Shown: in pieces, positions 18,059 through 26,781 of the stretch
Layout of the letters: every line of letters starts with the position of its first letter
Numbering within the stretch: the stretch's first letter is position 1
Origin: Demequina capsici
Lineage (GTDB): Bacteria; Actinomycetota; Actinomycetes; Actinomycetales; Demequinaceae
DNA: 64,000 nt
Direction: 5' to 3'
NCBI RefSeq assembly: GCF_032102965.1
Contig: NZ_CP134880.1
Coordinates: forward strand, 1,674,001 to 1,738,000
Notes under the pieces: generated by a model
What the model saw: only the letters and a program-made list of their open reading frames with translations
What the model was told of the DNA's origin: nothing
Databases searched by the model: none
Program-made: the position numbers and the translations under genes

Positions 18059-18934
18059 ATGCAGATTCCGGCGGACCTGGCCCAAACCCTCGCCACCACC
18101 GTGGACGAGGGGTCGCTCGACGCCGCAGCACGTGCCCTCCACATCACCCAGCCGGCCGTGAGCCAGCGGCTGCGAACCCTCGAGCGGCTCACCGGGCAGG
18201 TGCTGCTGGTGCGCTCGCGACCGGTGCGACCGACCCCGGCGGGCGAGGTGGTGGTGCGCTACGCCCGCCAGATCGCCCAGCTCGACGCCGAGGCCTCAGC
18301 GTCGCTCGGGCTGGAGGGCGCCTCGCGCCCCGTCCTGTCGATCGGGGTCAACGCGGACTCGCTCGCCACCTGGTTCCTCACACCGCTGGCGCGCCTCGCC
18401 CAGCGTCACGGCGTGATCTTCGACCTTCACCGGGACGACGAAGGACGCACGGCGGACCTGCTCGTGAACGGCACGGTCGCCGCGGCGGTGACGACGCGGC
18501 ACGATCCGGTACCGGGTTGCACCGTCACGCGCCTGGGCACGGAGTCGTATCGCGCTGTGGCATCAGCCGACTTCGCTCGCCGTTGGTTCCCATCCGGGGT
18601 GACCGCCGAGGCCCTTGCCAGCGCCCCGCTGGTGGACGTCGACTCGGAGGACCAGCTGCAGACCCGCTACCTGGAGGCACGCGGCGTGGATCCTGCGCTG
18701 CCGCCGCGCCACCGCATCCCGACCACGCCCGATTTCGCGCGCGCGATCGAGATGGGAATCGCGTGGGGCCTGATGCCGCAGGCGCAGCGAGAGAGCGCCG
18801 CAGGGATCGTCGACCTGGGCGGGCCGGACATCACGGTGGATCTGTACTGGCAGCAGTGGCGTGTGCGCTCGGGGCTGCTCGACGAGCTCACCGAGGAGGT
18901 CACAGCGGAGGCACGGCGCGCGCTGCTCGCCTGA
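18059..18934 (+). CDS. LysR-family regulator, LysG/ArgP type
   Basis: 291 residues. N-terminal winged HTH (residues 1-60, ALHITQPAVSQRLRTLERLTG) and a C-terminal effector-binding domain. The match to ArgP/LysG and the divergent position next to a LysE/ArgO exporter indicate that it senses intracellular Lys/Arg and activates export. ATG at 18059 (MQIPADLAQTLATTVDEGSL) fits the family N-terminus. Confidence 0.9.
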   Translation: MQIPADLAQTLATTVDEGSLDAAARALHITQPAVSQRLRTLERLTGQVLLVRSRPVRPTPAGEVVVRYARQIAQLDAEASASLGLEGASRPVLSIGVNADSLATWFLTPLARLAQRHGVIFDLHRDDEGRTADLLVNGTVAAAVTTRHDPVPGCTVTRLGTESYRAVASADFARRWFPSGVTAEALASAPLVDVDSEDQLQTRYLEARGVDPALPPRHRIPTTPDFARAIEMGIAWGLMPQAQRESAAGIVDLGGPDITVDLYWQQWRVRSGLLDELTEEVTAEARRALLA

Positions 18935-19012
18935 AGCAGGACGCGGACGGACTGCCGAGGTCGTGCCGACGGGACCACTGGTCGTCATGCCGTCGCTGCC
19001 CGCCGATCACTT

Positions 19013-19120
19013 GCCGGTCCCCCGCTCCTCGCGCCGGTCCCCCGCTCCTCGCGCCGGCCCCCCGCTCCTCGCGCCGGTCCCCCGCTCCTCGCGCCGGGCC
19101 CCCGCATCTCGCGCCGGGCC
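19013..19120. repeat. 20-bp tandem repeat array
   Basis: Five near-identical copies of CCCGCTCCTCGCGCCGGTCC (19021-19120) preceded by a partial copy from 19013. It lies in the spacer between the convergent regulator and macrodomain genes. The unit is not palindromic. Only a few substitutions separate copies, so expansion looks recent. Confidence 0.9.
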
Positions 19121-19138
19121 CGCGGGCGCGTACGGTCG

Positions 19139-19660
19139 TCAGCCGCGCCGCTCAGCAGCCTCGAGAGCCGCTCGCAGCACGGCTTCGTCGCCTGTGGAGA
19201 ACGCAGTGAGGATCACGCGCGCCACGGACGTGGCCCTCGGGAGGTACGCCCTCACCTCACGCACTGCGATCTGTGCCGCGAGCGCGGCCGGGAACCCGTA
19301 GATGCCCGTGCTGATCGCAGGAAACGCGATCGACGTCAGGCCCTCCGAGTCCGCGAGCGCGAGCGATTCGCGATAGCAGGAGGCGAGCAGCTGGGACTCA
19401 CCATGGCCACCGCCGCGCCAGACCGGCCCGACGGTGTGGATCACGTGGCGTGCGGGCAGCCGGTAACCCCGGGTGATCCGCGCGTGACCGACAGGACACC
19501 CGCCGAGCGTGCGGCACTCGTCGAGCAGCCCCGGACCTGCGGCGCGGTGGATCGCGCCGTCGACGCCGCCGCCACCGAGCAGCGACGTCTTCGCGGCGTC
19601 CACGATCGCGTCGACGTCCAGTGTTGTGATGTCGACGCACCGGACGGTGACAGCGCCCAC
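19139..19660 (-). CDS. Macrodomain protein (ADP-ribose-binding, YmdB-like)
   Basis: 173 residues, close to E. coli YmdB (177). Seen: [31 protein letters not shown] and [13 protein letters not shown], the three ligand loops. The usual VNAAN is DAAK here, so the Asn equivalent to YmdB Asn25 is Lys, while the GGGGVDG Asp is kept. Deacetylase activity is therefore uncertain, though similar variants are recalled. The GTG at 19660 follows GAGG; an upstream GTG at 19699 would overlap metS. Third gene after metP-metS. Confidence 0.85.
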   Translation of the reverse strand: MGAVTVRCVDITTLDVDAIVDAAKTSLLGGGGVDGAIHRAAGPGLLDECRTLGGCPVGHARITRGYRLPARHVIHTVGPVWRGGGHGESQLLASCYRESLALADSEGLTSIAFPAISTGIYGFPAALAAQIAVREVRAYLPRATSVARVILTAFSTGDEAVLRAALEAAERRG

Positions 19661-19667
19661 GGCAGCC

Positions 19668-19814
19668 TCACTCGTCGGGGGGCGGGTCGTCCTCGCCACC
19701 GTCCGGCATGTGCGAGTTCTCCGGGCGCCGCACGAGGGCGACGGCGGAGGCGGTGAGCCCTCCCCAGATGACGACCATGGAGGCGATCATGAGCAGCAGC
19801 GACGCGGCGCTCAC
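19668..19814 (-). CDS. metS: MetS-like methionine/alanine importer small subunit
   Basis: 48 residues. One membrane helix ([20 protein letters not shown]), then a charged tail ending PPPDE. Matches the MetS family, the small subunit of the Na+-dependent MetP transporter of Corynebacterium. The GTG start overlaps the metP stop (GTGA), giving strict coupling. Confidence 0.88.
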   Translation of the reverse strand: MSAASLLLMIASMVVIWGGLTASAVALVRRPENSHMPDGGEDDPPPDE

Positions 19815-21448
19815 GGCGTCTCCCCGTCATCGTTCCTGGGCACAGGCCGGTACCGCTCAGTCGCCTTGACTCCGATCCGATCCGGCAGACCGAGTTGCGC
19901 GCGCGACGGCCACAGGTGCGGATGCTCGACGTCCTTGTGCCACCGCAGCCATGGCATCACGACGGCGACCAGGGCGATGAAGGCGATCGTCCCCCACCCA
20001 AAGGTAATGATGTAGCAGGTGGGATAACCTCCGTAGCCATCCTTGGCGAGTGAGACCGCCTTCGACACGAACATGTAGATCAGCAGCAGCGTGACGACGT
20101 TGACCAGCGCAGGCCAGTACCTCCCCGGTCGGATCGTCGACACGGCGGCGAGGTGCCGTTCGAGCTCATGGCCGCGGCGTCCGAACCAGAGCGCGGCGGC
20201 GATCATGGCGATGGCGCCTGCCACGATGCCCAGCTGATTGGACCACTGGTCCACCGTGTCGAGAAGGAAGAGGCCAGTCGAGCTGGAGAAGCCGACGATG
20301 GACAGTGCGGCGGAGACGCAACCGACGGCGACGGCCGTCGTGCGCGAATTCCATCCGAACTTGTCCTGGAACGCCGCCGAGATGGTCTGCATCACGGAGA
20401 TCAGCGACGTCAGCCCCGCGAGGACGAGCGAGGCGAAGAACATGGCGCCGAAGAGCTGGCCGCCCGGCATCTGGGCGATGACAGCGGGGAACGTGACGAA
20501 GGACAGGTTCACCCCATCGATGCCCTGGAGGTCCGATACGCCGACCCCCTGCACGTGTGCCAGGTATCCGAGCGTCGCGAACACCGCCAGGCCGGCCAGC
20601 AGGGAGAAGGAGCTGTTGCCGAACGCCACCACCAGCGCAGGGCCTGTCACGTTCGACCTGCGGCGGCGATAGGAGGCGTACGTGATCATCACGCCGTAGG
20701 CCAGTGACAGCGAGAAGAAGACCTGCCCGTAGGCCGCTATCCACACGTCAGGATCTGTGAGGACCGAGTAGTCGGGTGTGAACAACGCCTCGATCCCGTC
20801 GGTCGCGCCGGGCAGGAACAGCGCACGCACCGCGAGGATCCCGAACGTCACGACCAGGAGCGGGATGCCCACCACGTTGAGCCGTTCGACGCCCTTATGG
20901 ATGCCGAGCGCGAGGATCGCGATGGTGAGCGCCCACACCAGCACCAGCGGCAGGGCGACGCCGGGGACGATGTGTGCGGAGAGCGTTCCTGGCTCACCCA
21001 GCTGCAGGTATTGGGACGCGAAGAACTGGGCCGGGTCATCGCCGTAGTCGAGCCTGAAGCTGAACCAGAAGTAGCTGAGGGACCAGGCGATGATCGCCGT
21101 GTAGTACAGGCCGATCACGAAGCAGATCGCCACGTGGAACCAGCCCACGCCTTCGGCGGAGCGATGCACGCGTCGCATGGCCAGCGGCGCGGAGCCACGG
21201 AAGCGGTGACCGATCGCATTCTCGAGGAAGAGGATCGGGATGCCTGCGGTGAGCAGCGCGAGCAGGTACGGGATCATGAACGCACCGCCGCCGTTCTCGT
21301 ACGCCTGTCCGGGAAAGCGCCAGATGTTCCCGAGGCCGACAGCGGATCCGATGGCGGCGAGGATGAACGCGGTCTGACCGCTCCAATGCTCGCGGCCCTG
21401 AGGCGGTGCGGAGCCGGCGGGCGCCGCTTCGACGTTCGGCTCTGCCAT
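19811..21448 (-). CDS. metP: MetP-like sodium-dependent transporter (NSS family)
   Basis: 545 residues, about 11-12 TM helices, neurotransmitter:sodium symporter fold. TM1 has the Na+/substrate-site signature GLGNIWRFPGQAYENGGGAF. With the overlapping metS it forms the two-part importer characterised for methionine and alanine in C. glutamicum; substrate here is inferred from that pairing. AGGGAGG stands before the ATG. The macrodomain gene follows in the same unit. Confidence 0.9.
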   Translation of the reverse strand: MAEPNVEAAPAGSAPPQGREHWSGQTAFILAAIGSAVGLGNIWRFPGQAYENGGGAFMIPYLLALLTAGIPILFLENAIGHRFRGSAPLAMRRVHRSAEGVGWFHVAICFVIGLYYTAIIAWSLSYFWFSFRLDYGDDPAQFFASQYLQLGEPGTLSAHIVPGVALPLVLVWALTIAILALGIHKGVERLNVVGIPLLVVTFGILAVRALFLPGATDGIEALFTPDYSVLTDPDVWIAAYGQVFFSLSLAYGVMITYASYRRRRSNVTGPALVVAFGNSSFSLLAGLAVFATLGYLAHVQGVGVSDLQGIDGVNLSFVTFPAVIAQMPGGQLFGAMFFASLVLAGLTSLISVMQTISAAFQDKFGWNSRTTAVAVGCVSAALSIVGFSSSTGLFLLDTVDQWSNQLGIVAGAIAMIAAALWFGRRGHELERHLAAVSTIRPGRYWPALVNVVTLLLIYMFVSKAVSLAKDGYGGYPTCYIITFGWGTIAFIALVAVVMPWLRWHKDVEHPHLWPSRAQLGLPDRIGVKATERYRPVPRNDDGETP

Positions 21449-21608
21449 CAGGAACCTCCCTCGTACCGCCCGGACCCGGTGCGTGCGGGCCGTTGGGTCT
21501 CACGCTAGCCCCGACCCTGGACACTCGCCCGCCGGCCTGTGGACACATGAGCGTGCGATGACGGCGCGACCCGGGACCTTCGCACGAACTCGCGCGTCGT
21601 CGCGTGGC

Positions 21609-21614
21609 TAGCGT
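21609..21614 (+). promoter_or_regulatory. -10 box TAGCGT of the alpha/beta hydrolase gene
   Basis: TAGCGT, 6 bases before the ATG at 21621; no ribosome site. Predicted leaderless promoter. Confidence 0.55.
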
Positions 21615-21620
21615 GTGGCC

Positions 21621-22418
21621 ATGCACATCGTCGAGCGAGGTTCCGGCACCCCCATCGTCCTGATCCACGGGTTCGGGGTGGACCATCGCGTCCTCACCAG
21701 CCTGGACGATGTGATCGCGAACGCAGGTGGTTGGCGTCGCCTCTACGTGGATCTCCCGGGGCACGGCCGTTCCGCCGGGGACGGCGTCTCCAGCACGGAT
21801 GAGGTCTCTGAGGCGGTGAAGGCCGCGATCCAGGATCGCCTGGGCGACGCGGCGTTCGCTGTGATCGGCAACTCCTTCGGCGGGATGATCGCCCGACGAG
21901 TGGCTCACGACCTGCGCGACCGGATTCTCGGCCTCGCGACGGTGGCGGGGGTGTTCATCGCGTCGGTGGACGACCGCACAGTCCCGGAACGGTCGCTCGT
22001 GCTGGAGGACGCCGCGTTGGTCGAGTCGCTGGGCGACGCCGGTGGAGCCTTTGCGGACATGGCGGTGGTCCACACGGCGGAGAACGCCCAGGCGTTCCTC
22101 CGGCACGTGCAGCCGGGGTTGGAGGCCGCGGACCAGGCCACGATGGACAGGATCGCGGACGAGTACGGATTCGCCGAGGAGCCGGAGGAGGAGTCGCCTG
22201 ATCCGTTCACGGCACCGTCCCTGTTCCTCATGGGACGCCAGGACCATGTTGTCGGATACGAGGACGCGTGGGCTCGGCAGGCCCATTACCCTCGCGCGAC
22301 CTTCGCGACGCTCGACTCGGCCGGCCACAACGTCCACCTGGAACGCCCTGAGGTGGCGAATGTCCTGATGCTGGACTGGCTGCAGAGGATGCGGGCCGAG
22401 GCGCAGCGCACCGCCTGA
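21621..22418 (+). CDS. Alpha/beta-fold hydrolase
   Basis: 265 residues, cytosolic. Seen: oxyanion region VLIHGFGVDHRV, nucleophile elbow GNSFGG (Ser), acid loop GRQDHVVGYED (Asp) and DSAGHNVHLERPEVAN (His). Typical of small esterases, lactonases and C-C hydrolases; substrate unknown. The ATG at 21621 is preferred over the GTG at 21615 because it directly follows the -10 spacing. Confidence 0.88.
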   Translation: MHIVERGSGTPIVLIHGFGVDHRVLTSLDDVIANAGGWRRLYVDLPGHGRSAGDGVSSTDEVSEAVKAAIQDRLGDAAFAVIGNSFGGMIARRVAHDLRDRILGLATVAGVFIASVDDRTVPERSLVLEDAALVESLGDAGGAFADMAVVHTAENAQAFLRHVQPGLEAADQATMDRIADEYGFAEEPEEESPDPFTAPSLFLMGRQDHVVGYEDAWARQAHYPRATFATLDSAGHNVHLERPEVANVLMLDWLQRMRAEAQRTA

Positions 22419-22513
22419 TTCCCCCGATCGCCCGCGTGGCTCACAGACGTCATCCGTCTGTCGATTGCTCGACTAGGTTCTGGTGTGTACCCCGGCCTGG
22501 AGGAGCAGAGAAG

Positions 22514-22822
22514 ATGACCTATGTCGCGACGGGGCGAGCAGCCTCCGAGCTGGAGCATCACGGACTTCCCGGCGGCGAGCCGATCTGCACGTTCCAGTTG
22601 GCGTGCACTCGACGCGACAGGTCGGGCACGCTTCAGACCGACTGGTTCACGGTCCGCATGGTGGGCGACGACGCGATCGCGGGACGCGACCTGGTGAGGC
22701 TCGGGGTCGAGCTGGTGGTCACCGGCACCTTGCGCGCCGCACCGCGCGCAGTGGGCAGCACATCGTCGTCGTGGATGCTGATCGACCTGGCTTCGTTGGC
22801 ACTGCCGCCGACCGGCCCCTGA
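22514..22822 (+). CDS. SSB-like OB-fold protein (102 aa)
   Basis: Short protein with the core of a single-stranded DNA-binding OB fold: ICTFQLACTRRDR, TDWFTVRMVGDDAIAGRDLV and ELVVTGTLRA. It lacks the acidic C-terminal tail of housekeeping SSB and is shorter, so it is probably an accessory ssDNA- or RNA-binding protein. ATG at 22514 with GAGAAG upstream. The neighbours give no pathway clue. Confidence 0.7.
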   Translation: MTYVATGRAASELEHHGLPGGEPICTFQLACTRRDRSGTLQTDWFTVRMVGDDAIAGRDLVRLGVELVVTGTLRAAPRAVGSTSSSWMLIDLASLALPPTGP

Positions 22823-22910
22823 CAAGAACAGATGTGCGCTTCACGTCGCCCCACCTGATGACTCGCCGGACCGCGAGGTTCAGTGACAGCGGCAGCTCGG
22901 CGGAGGTATC

Positions 22911-23054
22911 GTGAAGGCAGCGTCTCGCTCTTGGCAATGGTGGCATCAGCCGCCGATCCAGGACGGGGCGCTTCTTCGTCCCAACGTGGGGCAACCGGGT
23001 GACCGGGACTCCACGTTCCGGCTCCCGGCCATCATCAATGGAAGGAGTCAGTGA
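22911..23054 (+). CDS. Small ORF A of a coupled pair (47 aa)
   Basis: GTG start 4 bases after GGAGG; starts VKAASRSWQWWHQPPIQDG and ends INGRSQ. No homology recognised. Its TGA overlaps the ATG of the next small ORF (TGATG), a sign of coupling. Coding status is supported only by the ribosome site and the overlap. Confidence 0.45.
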   Translation: MKAASRSWQWWHQPPIQDGALLRPNVGQPGDRDSTFRLPAIINGRSQ

Positions 23055-23173
23055 TGTTCAAGTTCCTCGCCGGTCTCGCAGGCCCGAGCAACGGCTACAC
23101 GCACCTCCCGGCACCGGTTCTCGATGAGATCGCCGCTGCCATGGAGGCCACGTCGAAGACCGACATCCGTTAA
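23054..23173 (+). CDS. Small ORF B of a coupled pair (39 aa)
   Basis: Starts MFKFLAGLAGPSNGYTHLPA and ends TSKTDIR. A GAAGGAG ribosome site stands 7 bases before the ATG. An amphipathic N-terminal stretch is followed by a short acidic helix (VLDEIAAAMEA). No family recognised. Confidence 0.5.
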   Translation: MFKFLAGLAGPSNGYTHLPAPVLDEIAAAMEATSKTDIR

Positions 23174-23265
23174 GGACCGGTCACACCGGGGCGCCGCCTC
23201 GTCCGTGCGAGACGACGCACCTGTCCCATCCCGACTGGTCGCGCACAATGGCGTGCCGACACCAG

Positions 23266-25002
23266 TCAGCGTGCGAGAGCCGGCGATGCGGGTCCCACGC
23301 ACGCATGACGCAATTCGGATCCATGCAACCGCGCGCCGCCAGGCAGCAGCCCAGCCCCCCGCGCCCGTTCACCGCTCTGCAGGCGTTCACCGCTCCCCAA
23401 CCGTTCGCCGCTCTGCAAGCGTTCACCGCTATGCAACCGTTCACCGCTTTGCAACTGTTCACCGCTCTGCAACCCCGCGCGCACACGCTCGGCGTCCACG
23501 CGCGATTGCGCCTCCCATAGACGGACCATGTCGTCATCGCGGAAGTTGTCCACTCCCGGAGGCTGCGAGGCTCGAAGACCTGCAAGATCCCAGGCGGCGA
23601 CCCCGCCGGTGATCGCATCACCCTCGTCGTGGAGCTCAGGCGGTGGCGTGAACTTGACCTCGCCCTTGTCGGCGTCGATCCGCCAGCCGTCTCGGTGCAC
23701 ATCATGATGACAGCGCGTGCAGAGCATCACCCCGTTGGTGAGATCTGTCCGGCCACCATGCTCCCACCCGATGATGTGGTGCGCCTCGCAGTGTTCGGGA
23801 GGAGCGTGGCACTTCGCACAGCCTCCGTCGCGCTCGAGGAGCGCGAGGCGTTGCGCGCGGGTGAAGAGTCGTCGTTCGCGCCCCAGCTCGAGCACCTCTC
23901 CGTCGCCTCCGAGCACCTCTGGCACCACTCCGGCATCGCCCGCCAGTCGGCGCAACTCGCGCACAGACACGGGTTGCCGAATGCCATCGATGCTTCCGAG
24001 TCCCTCACCGCGCTCCAGGTCGGCGAGGGTCATGCGGATCACCATCGTGGTCCGCACGCCCGACTGGGCCGTCTGAGCGCATCCGAGCGCGTGGCGCGCG
24101 AGCTCGAACAGGGCATCAGCACGAATCTGGCCGACAGTGCGCGTGTCCCGCGCGACCGGCGCCTCATCACGGCCCTGACGCCGGATGCCCCTGGTGGTCA
24201 TCTGCTCGAGCACACTGATGACGGGCGCGGCAGTCACCGCATCGAGCTGCCCGTGGAGCGTCACGACCCCGTCATGGCCCTGCTTCCACCACAGGTAGCG
24301 CTCCTCGTGGTTCTTTCGCTCGCGTCGTTCATGCTCACGCGCGTCGACTCGTGCCACAGCACGCGCGACCATGGTCTGCACCTCATGCGCGGACCTCGCG
24401 GCCGCACCTGAGACGAGCCTGCGCTCAAGGTCAGCCAGGTATTCGCCGTCGACGCTCTCAGCGACCGAGTTCAGTCCGGCGACGATGAGGCCCGCGGCGT
24501 CGACCGACAGGTCTCCGGCAAGCGAGGCGCGCGCCACCTCGGGGCACTTCGGCCCGGGAGAAGGATCCGTAGGAGGGTGGCCTGCAGCCAACTCGTCGGA
24601 AGCGCCGCGCGCGAGATCGCGGACGTCCCCAGGCATCGAAACGCCTGATGGCGCAGCGTCGGCGTCGGAACCGGCTGCGATCTGGCGCGGCGCGAAGGCC
24701 TCCCCCGCGGCTATCGCGCGGCGCGCGCTCGCAAAGGAGCCGCCTCGCACCTGGGAGATCATCCGGCTCGCGTCCCCATAGCCCTCGCGACGCGCGAGGC
24801 CGCCGCCCGGCAGATCCGGCGCAGAACGCCTGGCGATCTCCCCCGCGACGCGTGAACCGAACGCGCCGACGAGGCGCTCGAGCCGCGCGACGGCATGCGT
24901 CAGATCGAGCAGCTGGGCCTTGGTCAGGGAGGCGATGTCACGCTCGGCGAGCGCACGCACCTGCGCGCTCGCCCGCTCGACATCTACCGTCCCGATCACC
25001 AT
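23266..25002 (-). CDS. DUF222/HNH endonuclease (13E12-type) with hexapeptide-repeat tail
   Basis: 578 residues. DUF222 region about 1-330, HNH nuclease about 385-450 with CAKCHAPPEHCEAHHIIGW and LTNGVMLCTRCHHDVHRDGW (metal-binding Cys and His intact). The C-terminus after about residue 510 is six copies of L-x-SGER/Q from an 18-bp DNA repeat. This family is abundant in actinobacteria, often many copies per genome, and its biological role is not settled. Start ATG at 25002 without a strong ribosome site; GTG just inside is possible. Confidence 0.88.
   Translation of the reverse strand: MVIGTVDVERASAQVRALAERDIASLTKAQLLDLTHAVARLERLVGAFGSRVAGEIARRSAPDLPGGGLARREGYGDASRMISQVRGGSFASARRAIAAGEAFAPRQIAAGSDADAAPSGVSMPGDVRDLARGASDELAAGHPPTDPSPGPKCPEVARASLAGDLSVDAAGLIVAGLNSVAESVDGEYLADLERRLVSGAAARSAHEVQTMVARAVARVDAREHERRERKNHEERYLWWKQGHDGVVTLHGQLDAVTAAPVISVLEQMTTRGIRRQGRDEAPVARDTRTVGQIRADALFELARHALGCAQTAQSGVRTTMVIRMTLADLERGEGLGSIDGIRQPVSVRELRRLAGDAGVVPEVLGGDGEVLELGRERRLFTRAQRLALLERDGGCAKCHAPPEHCEAHHIIGWEHGGRTDLTNGVMLCTRCHHDVHRDGWRIDADKGEVKFTPPPELHDEGDAITGGVAAWDLAGLRASQPPGVDNFRDDDMVRLWEAQSRVDAERVRAGLQSGEQLQSGERLHSGERLQSGERLGSGERLQSGERARGAGLLPGGARLHGSELRHACVGPASPALAR
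23366..23473. repeat. Six 18-bp tandem repeats in the HNH gene
   Basis: Units of CGTTCACCGCTCTGCAAG with substitutions, contiguous from 23366. On the minus strand each unit encodes six residues (LQSGER and variants), keeping frame. Confidence 0.9.
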
Positions 25003-25064
25003 GGGTACATCCCATCAGAACGGTCTGACATTTCGGACATCTCAGACGTCCGGAGCGAGCCCGC

Positions 25065-25141
25065 GAGCCCACGAGACTTCGAACCTTCGCGCGCGCAGGC
25101 GCCCGGGAGCGTCCGGGCACGAGCCCACGAGACTTCGAACC
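25065..25141. repeat. 21-bp direct repeat pair upstream of the HNH gene
   Basis: An identical 21-base sequence (core CCCACGAGACTTCGAACC) occurs at 25065-25085 and 25121-25141. The spacer lies between the HNH gene start and the helicase terminator. No protein-coding frame is convincing here. Confidence 0.75.
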
Positions 25142-25173
25142 CGCGAGCGCAGAGGGTGCGGGCGCGACGCGCC

Positions 25174-25205
25174 GAGGCCCGGCGACCTCACGGTCACCGG
25201 GCCTC
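25174..25205 (-). terminator. Terminator hairpin after the DEAD-box helicase
   Basis: GAGGCCCGG pairs with CCGGGCCTC; the stem continues after one mismatch with GACC/GGTC around a TCAC loop. It lies 8 bases beyond the helicase stop. No T-run. Confidence 0.7.
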
Positions 25206-25212
25206 GAGTCGA

Positions 25213-26781
25213 TCAGCGTCCGCGGCGGCGTCCGCCCGCGCTGAACGATGCTGCGCTGGCGTGACCACCGGCATGGCGCGACTGAGTCTGCGCCGACGCA
25301 CGGGTGCGTGCACCGCGGCCTTGCGGGGCGTGCCCCTGCGACTGCTCGGCGGCGCCGCGGTCACGGCTCTCGCCGCGTCGTCCACCCGCCTGCTGCGGGC
25401 GTGCCGCACGGGCCTGACCCTGCGCGTCGTCCCGACGAGGCCCACGGCCACCGCCGGCACCACCGTCACGCCCCCCGCCCTCGCGTCCGGCGGCGCCACG
25501 GCCAGCACCGGCGCCACGGCCTGCGCCAGCGCCGCGACCGCTGCCCTGGGAGCGTCCACGACCTCGGCCCCCACCCTGAGGCTGCTTGGCCTCGACCGGG
25601 CTGGGCTTGACGTACGGCGCGACGTCGCCGATCAACGCGACGACCTGCTTGGACTCGGCGTTGACGGCCTGCGGCTCGACCGTGATGTTGGCCTTGCGCA
25701 GCAGCTGCTGCGTGTCGCGGCGCTGCTCGGGGGTGACGATCGTGACCACGTCGCCCGAGGAACCTGCACGCGCCGTCCGACCGGAGCGGTGCAGGTAGGC
25801 CTTGTGCTCGGCAGGCGGGTCCACATGGATCACGAGCTCGATGCCGTCGACGTGAACGCCGCGGGCGGCGACGTCGGTCGCGACGAGCACCTTCACCTGG
25901 TCGCCCGCGAATGCGGCAAGGTTGCGGTCACGCGCGCCCTGCGACAGGTTGCCGTGCAGGTCGACGGCGGGGATGCCGTCCATCGTCAGCTGCTTGGCGA
26001 GCTTCTTTGCCTGGTGCTTGGTGCGCATGAAGAGGATGCGGCGGCCGGTGCCCGAGGCGAGCGCCCGGACCACGTCGCGCTTCGCGTCGGCCCCGGTGAC
26101 GTGGAACACGTGGTGCGTCATCGCGTCGACGTGGCTGTCGGCGCTGTCCACCGAGTGCGTGACGGGGTTGTTGAGGAACTTCTTGACGAGCTTGTCCACG
26201 CCGTTGTCGAGCGTGGCGGAGAACAGCAGGCGCTGTCCGCGGGCCGGGGTGGCGCTCATGATGCGGGTGACGCCGGGCAGGAAGCCCAGGTCGGCCATGT
26301 GGTCGGCCTCGTCGAGCACGGTGATCTCGACCTGGTCCAGGGACACGATGCCCTGCTTCATGAGGTCCTCGAGACGGCCGGGGCACGCGACGGCGATGTC
26401 GACGCCGCGGGCCATGGCGGTCTCCTGACGACGCTGGTTGACGCCTCCGAAGATCGTGGTGGTGCTCATGCCGTATGCCTTGGCGAGCGGCGCGATGACC
26501 GCGTCGATCTGGGTGGCGAGCTCACGCGTCGGCGCGAGGATGAGCGCGCGGGGACGGCCGGGGCGGGCCTTGCCGCCCTTGGCGCCCAGGCGGGCGGCGA
26601 CGGGCAGCGAGAACGCGAGGGTCTTGCCGGAGCCGGTCTTGCCGCGGCCGAGGACGTCGCGGCCGGCGAGCGTGTCGGGGAGGGTGTCCTGCTGGATGGG
26701 GAACGGGGTGAGCTTGCCCTCGCGCTCGAGCACGGTGGTGAGCTGCTGGGGCACGCCGAGGTCGGCGAAGTGGATGGCCAT
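25213..26781 (-). CDS. DEAD-box RNA helicase with RGG-like tail
   Basis: 522 residues, RhlE/CshA-type. Motifs in order: Q motif FPIQQDTLP, motif I GKTGSGKT, PTRELA, VLDEADHM, LFSATL, VLVATDVAARGVHV and HRSGRTARAG. The last about 130 residues are Gly/Arg-rich (GRGAGAGRGAGAGRG), an RNA-binding low-complexity tail common in actinobacterial helicases. ATG at 26781 with AAAGG upstream. A 318-bp spacer precedes it. Confidence 0.93.
   Translation of the reverse strand: MAIHFADLGVPQQLTTVLEREGKLTPFPIQQDTLPDTLAGRDVLGRGKTGSGKTLAFSLPVAARLGAKGGKARPGRPRALILAPTRELATQIDAVIAPLAKAYGMSTTTIFGGVNQRRQETAMARGVDIAVACPGRLEDLMKQGIVSLDQVEITVLDEADHMADLGFLPGVTRIMSATPARGQRLLFSATLDNGVDKLVKKFLNNPVTHSVDSADSHVDAMTHHVFHVTGADAKRDVVRALASGTGRRILFMRTKHQAKKLAKQLTMDGIPAVDLHGNLSQGARDRNLAAFAGDQVKVLVATDVAARGVHVDGIELVIHVDPPAEHKAYLHRSGRTARAGSSGDVVTIVTPEQRRDTQQLLRKANITVEPQAVNAESKQVVALIGDVAPYVKPSPVEAKQPQGGGRGRGRSQGSGRGAGAGRGAGAGRGAAGREGGGRDGGAGGGRGPRRDDAQGQARAARPQQAGGRRGESRDRGAAEQSQGHAPQGRGARTRASAQTQSRHAGGHASAASFSAGGRRRGR

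Noticed and set aside
25080..25141. TTCGAAC sequences as LexA sites before the HNH gene
   Set aside because: Only half-sites; the GTTCGA partner at 4-base spacing is missing in both.
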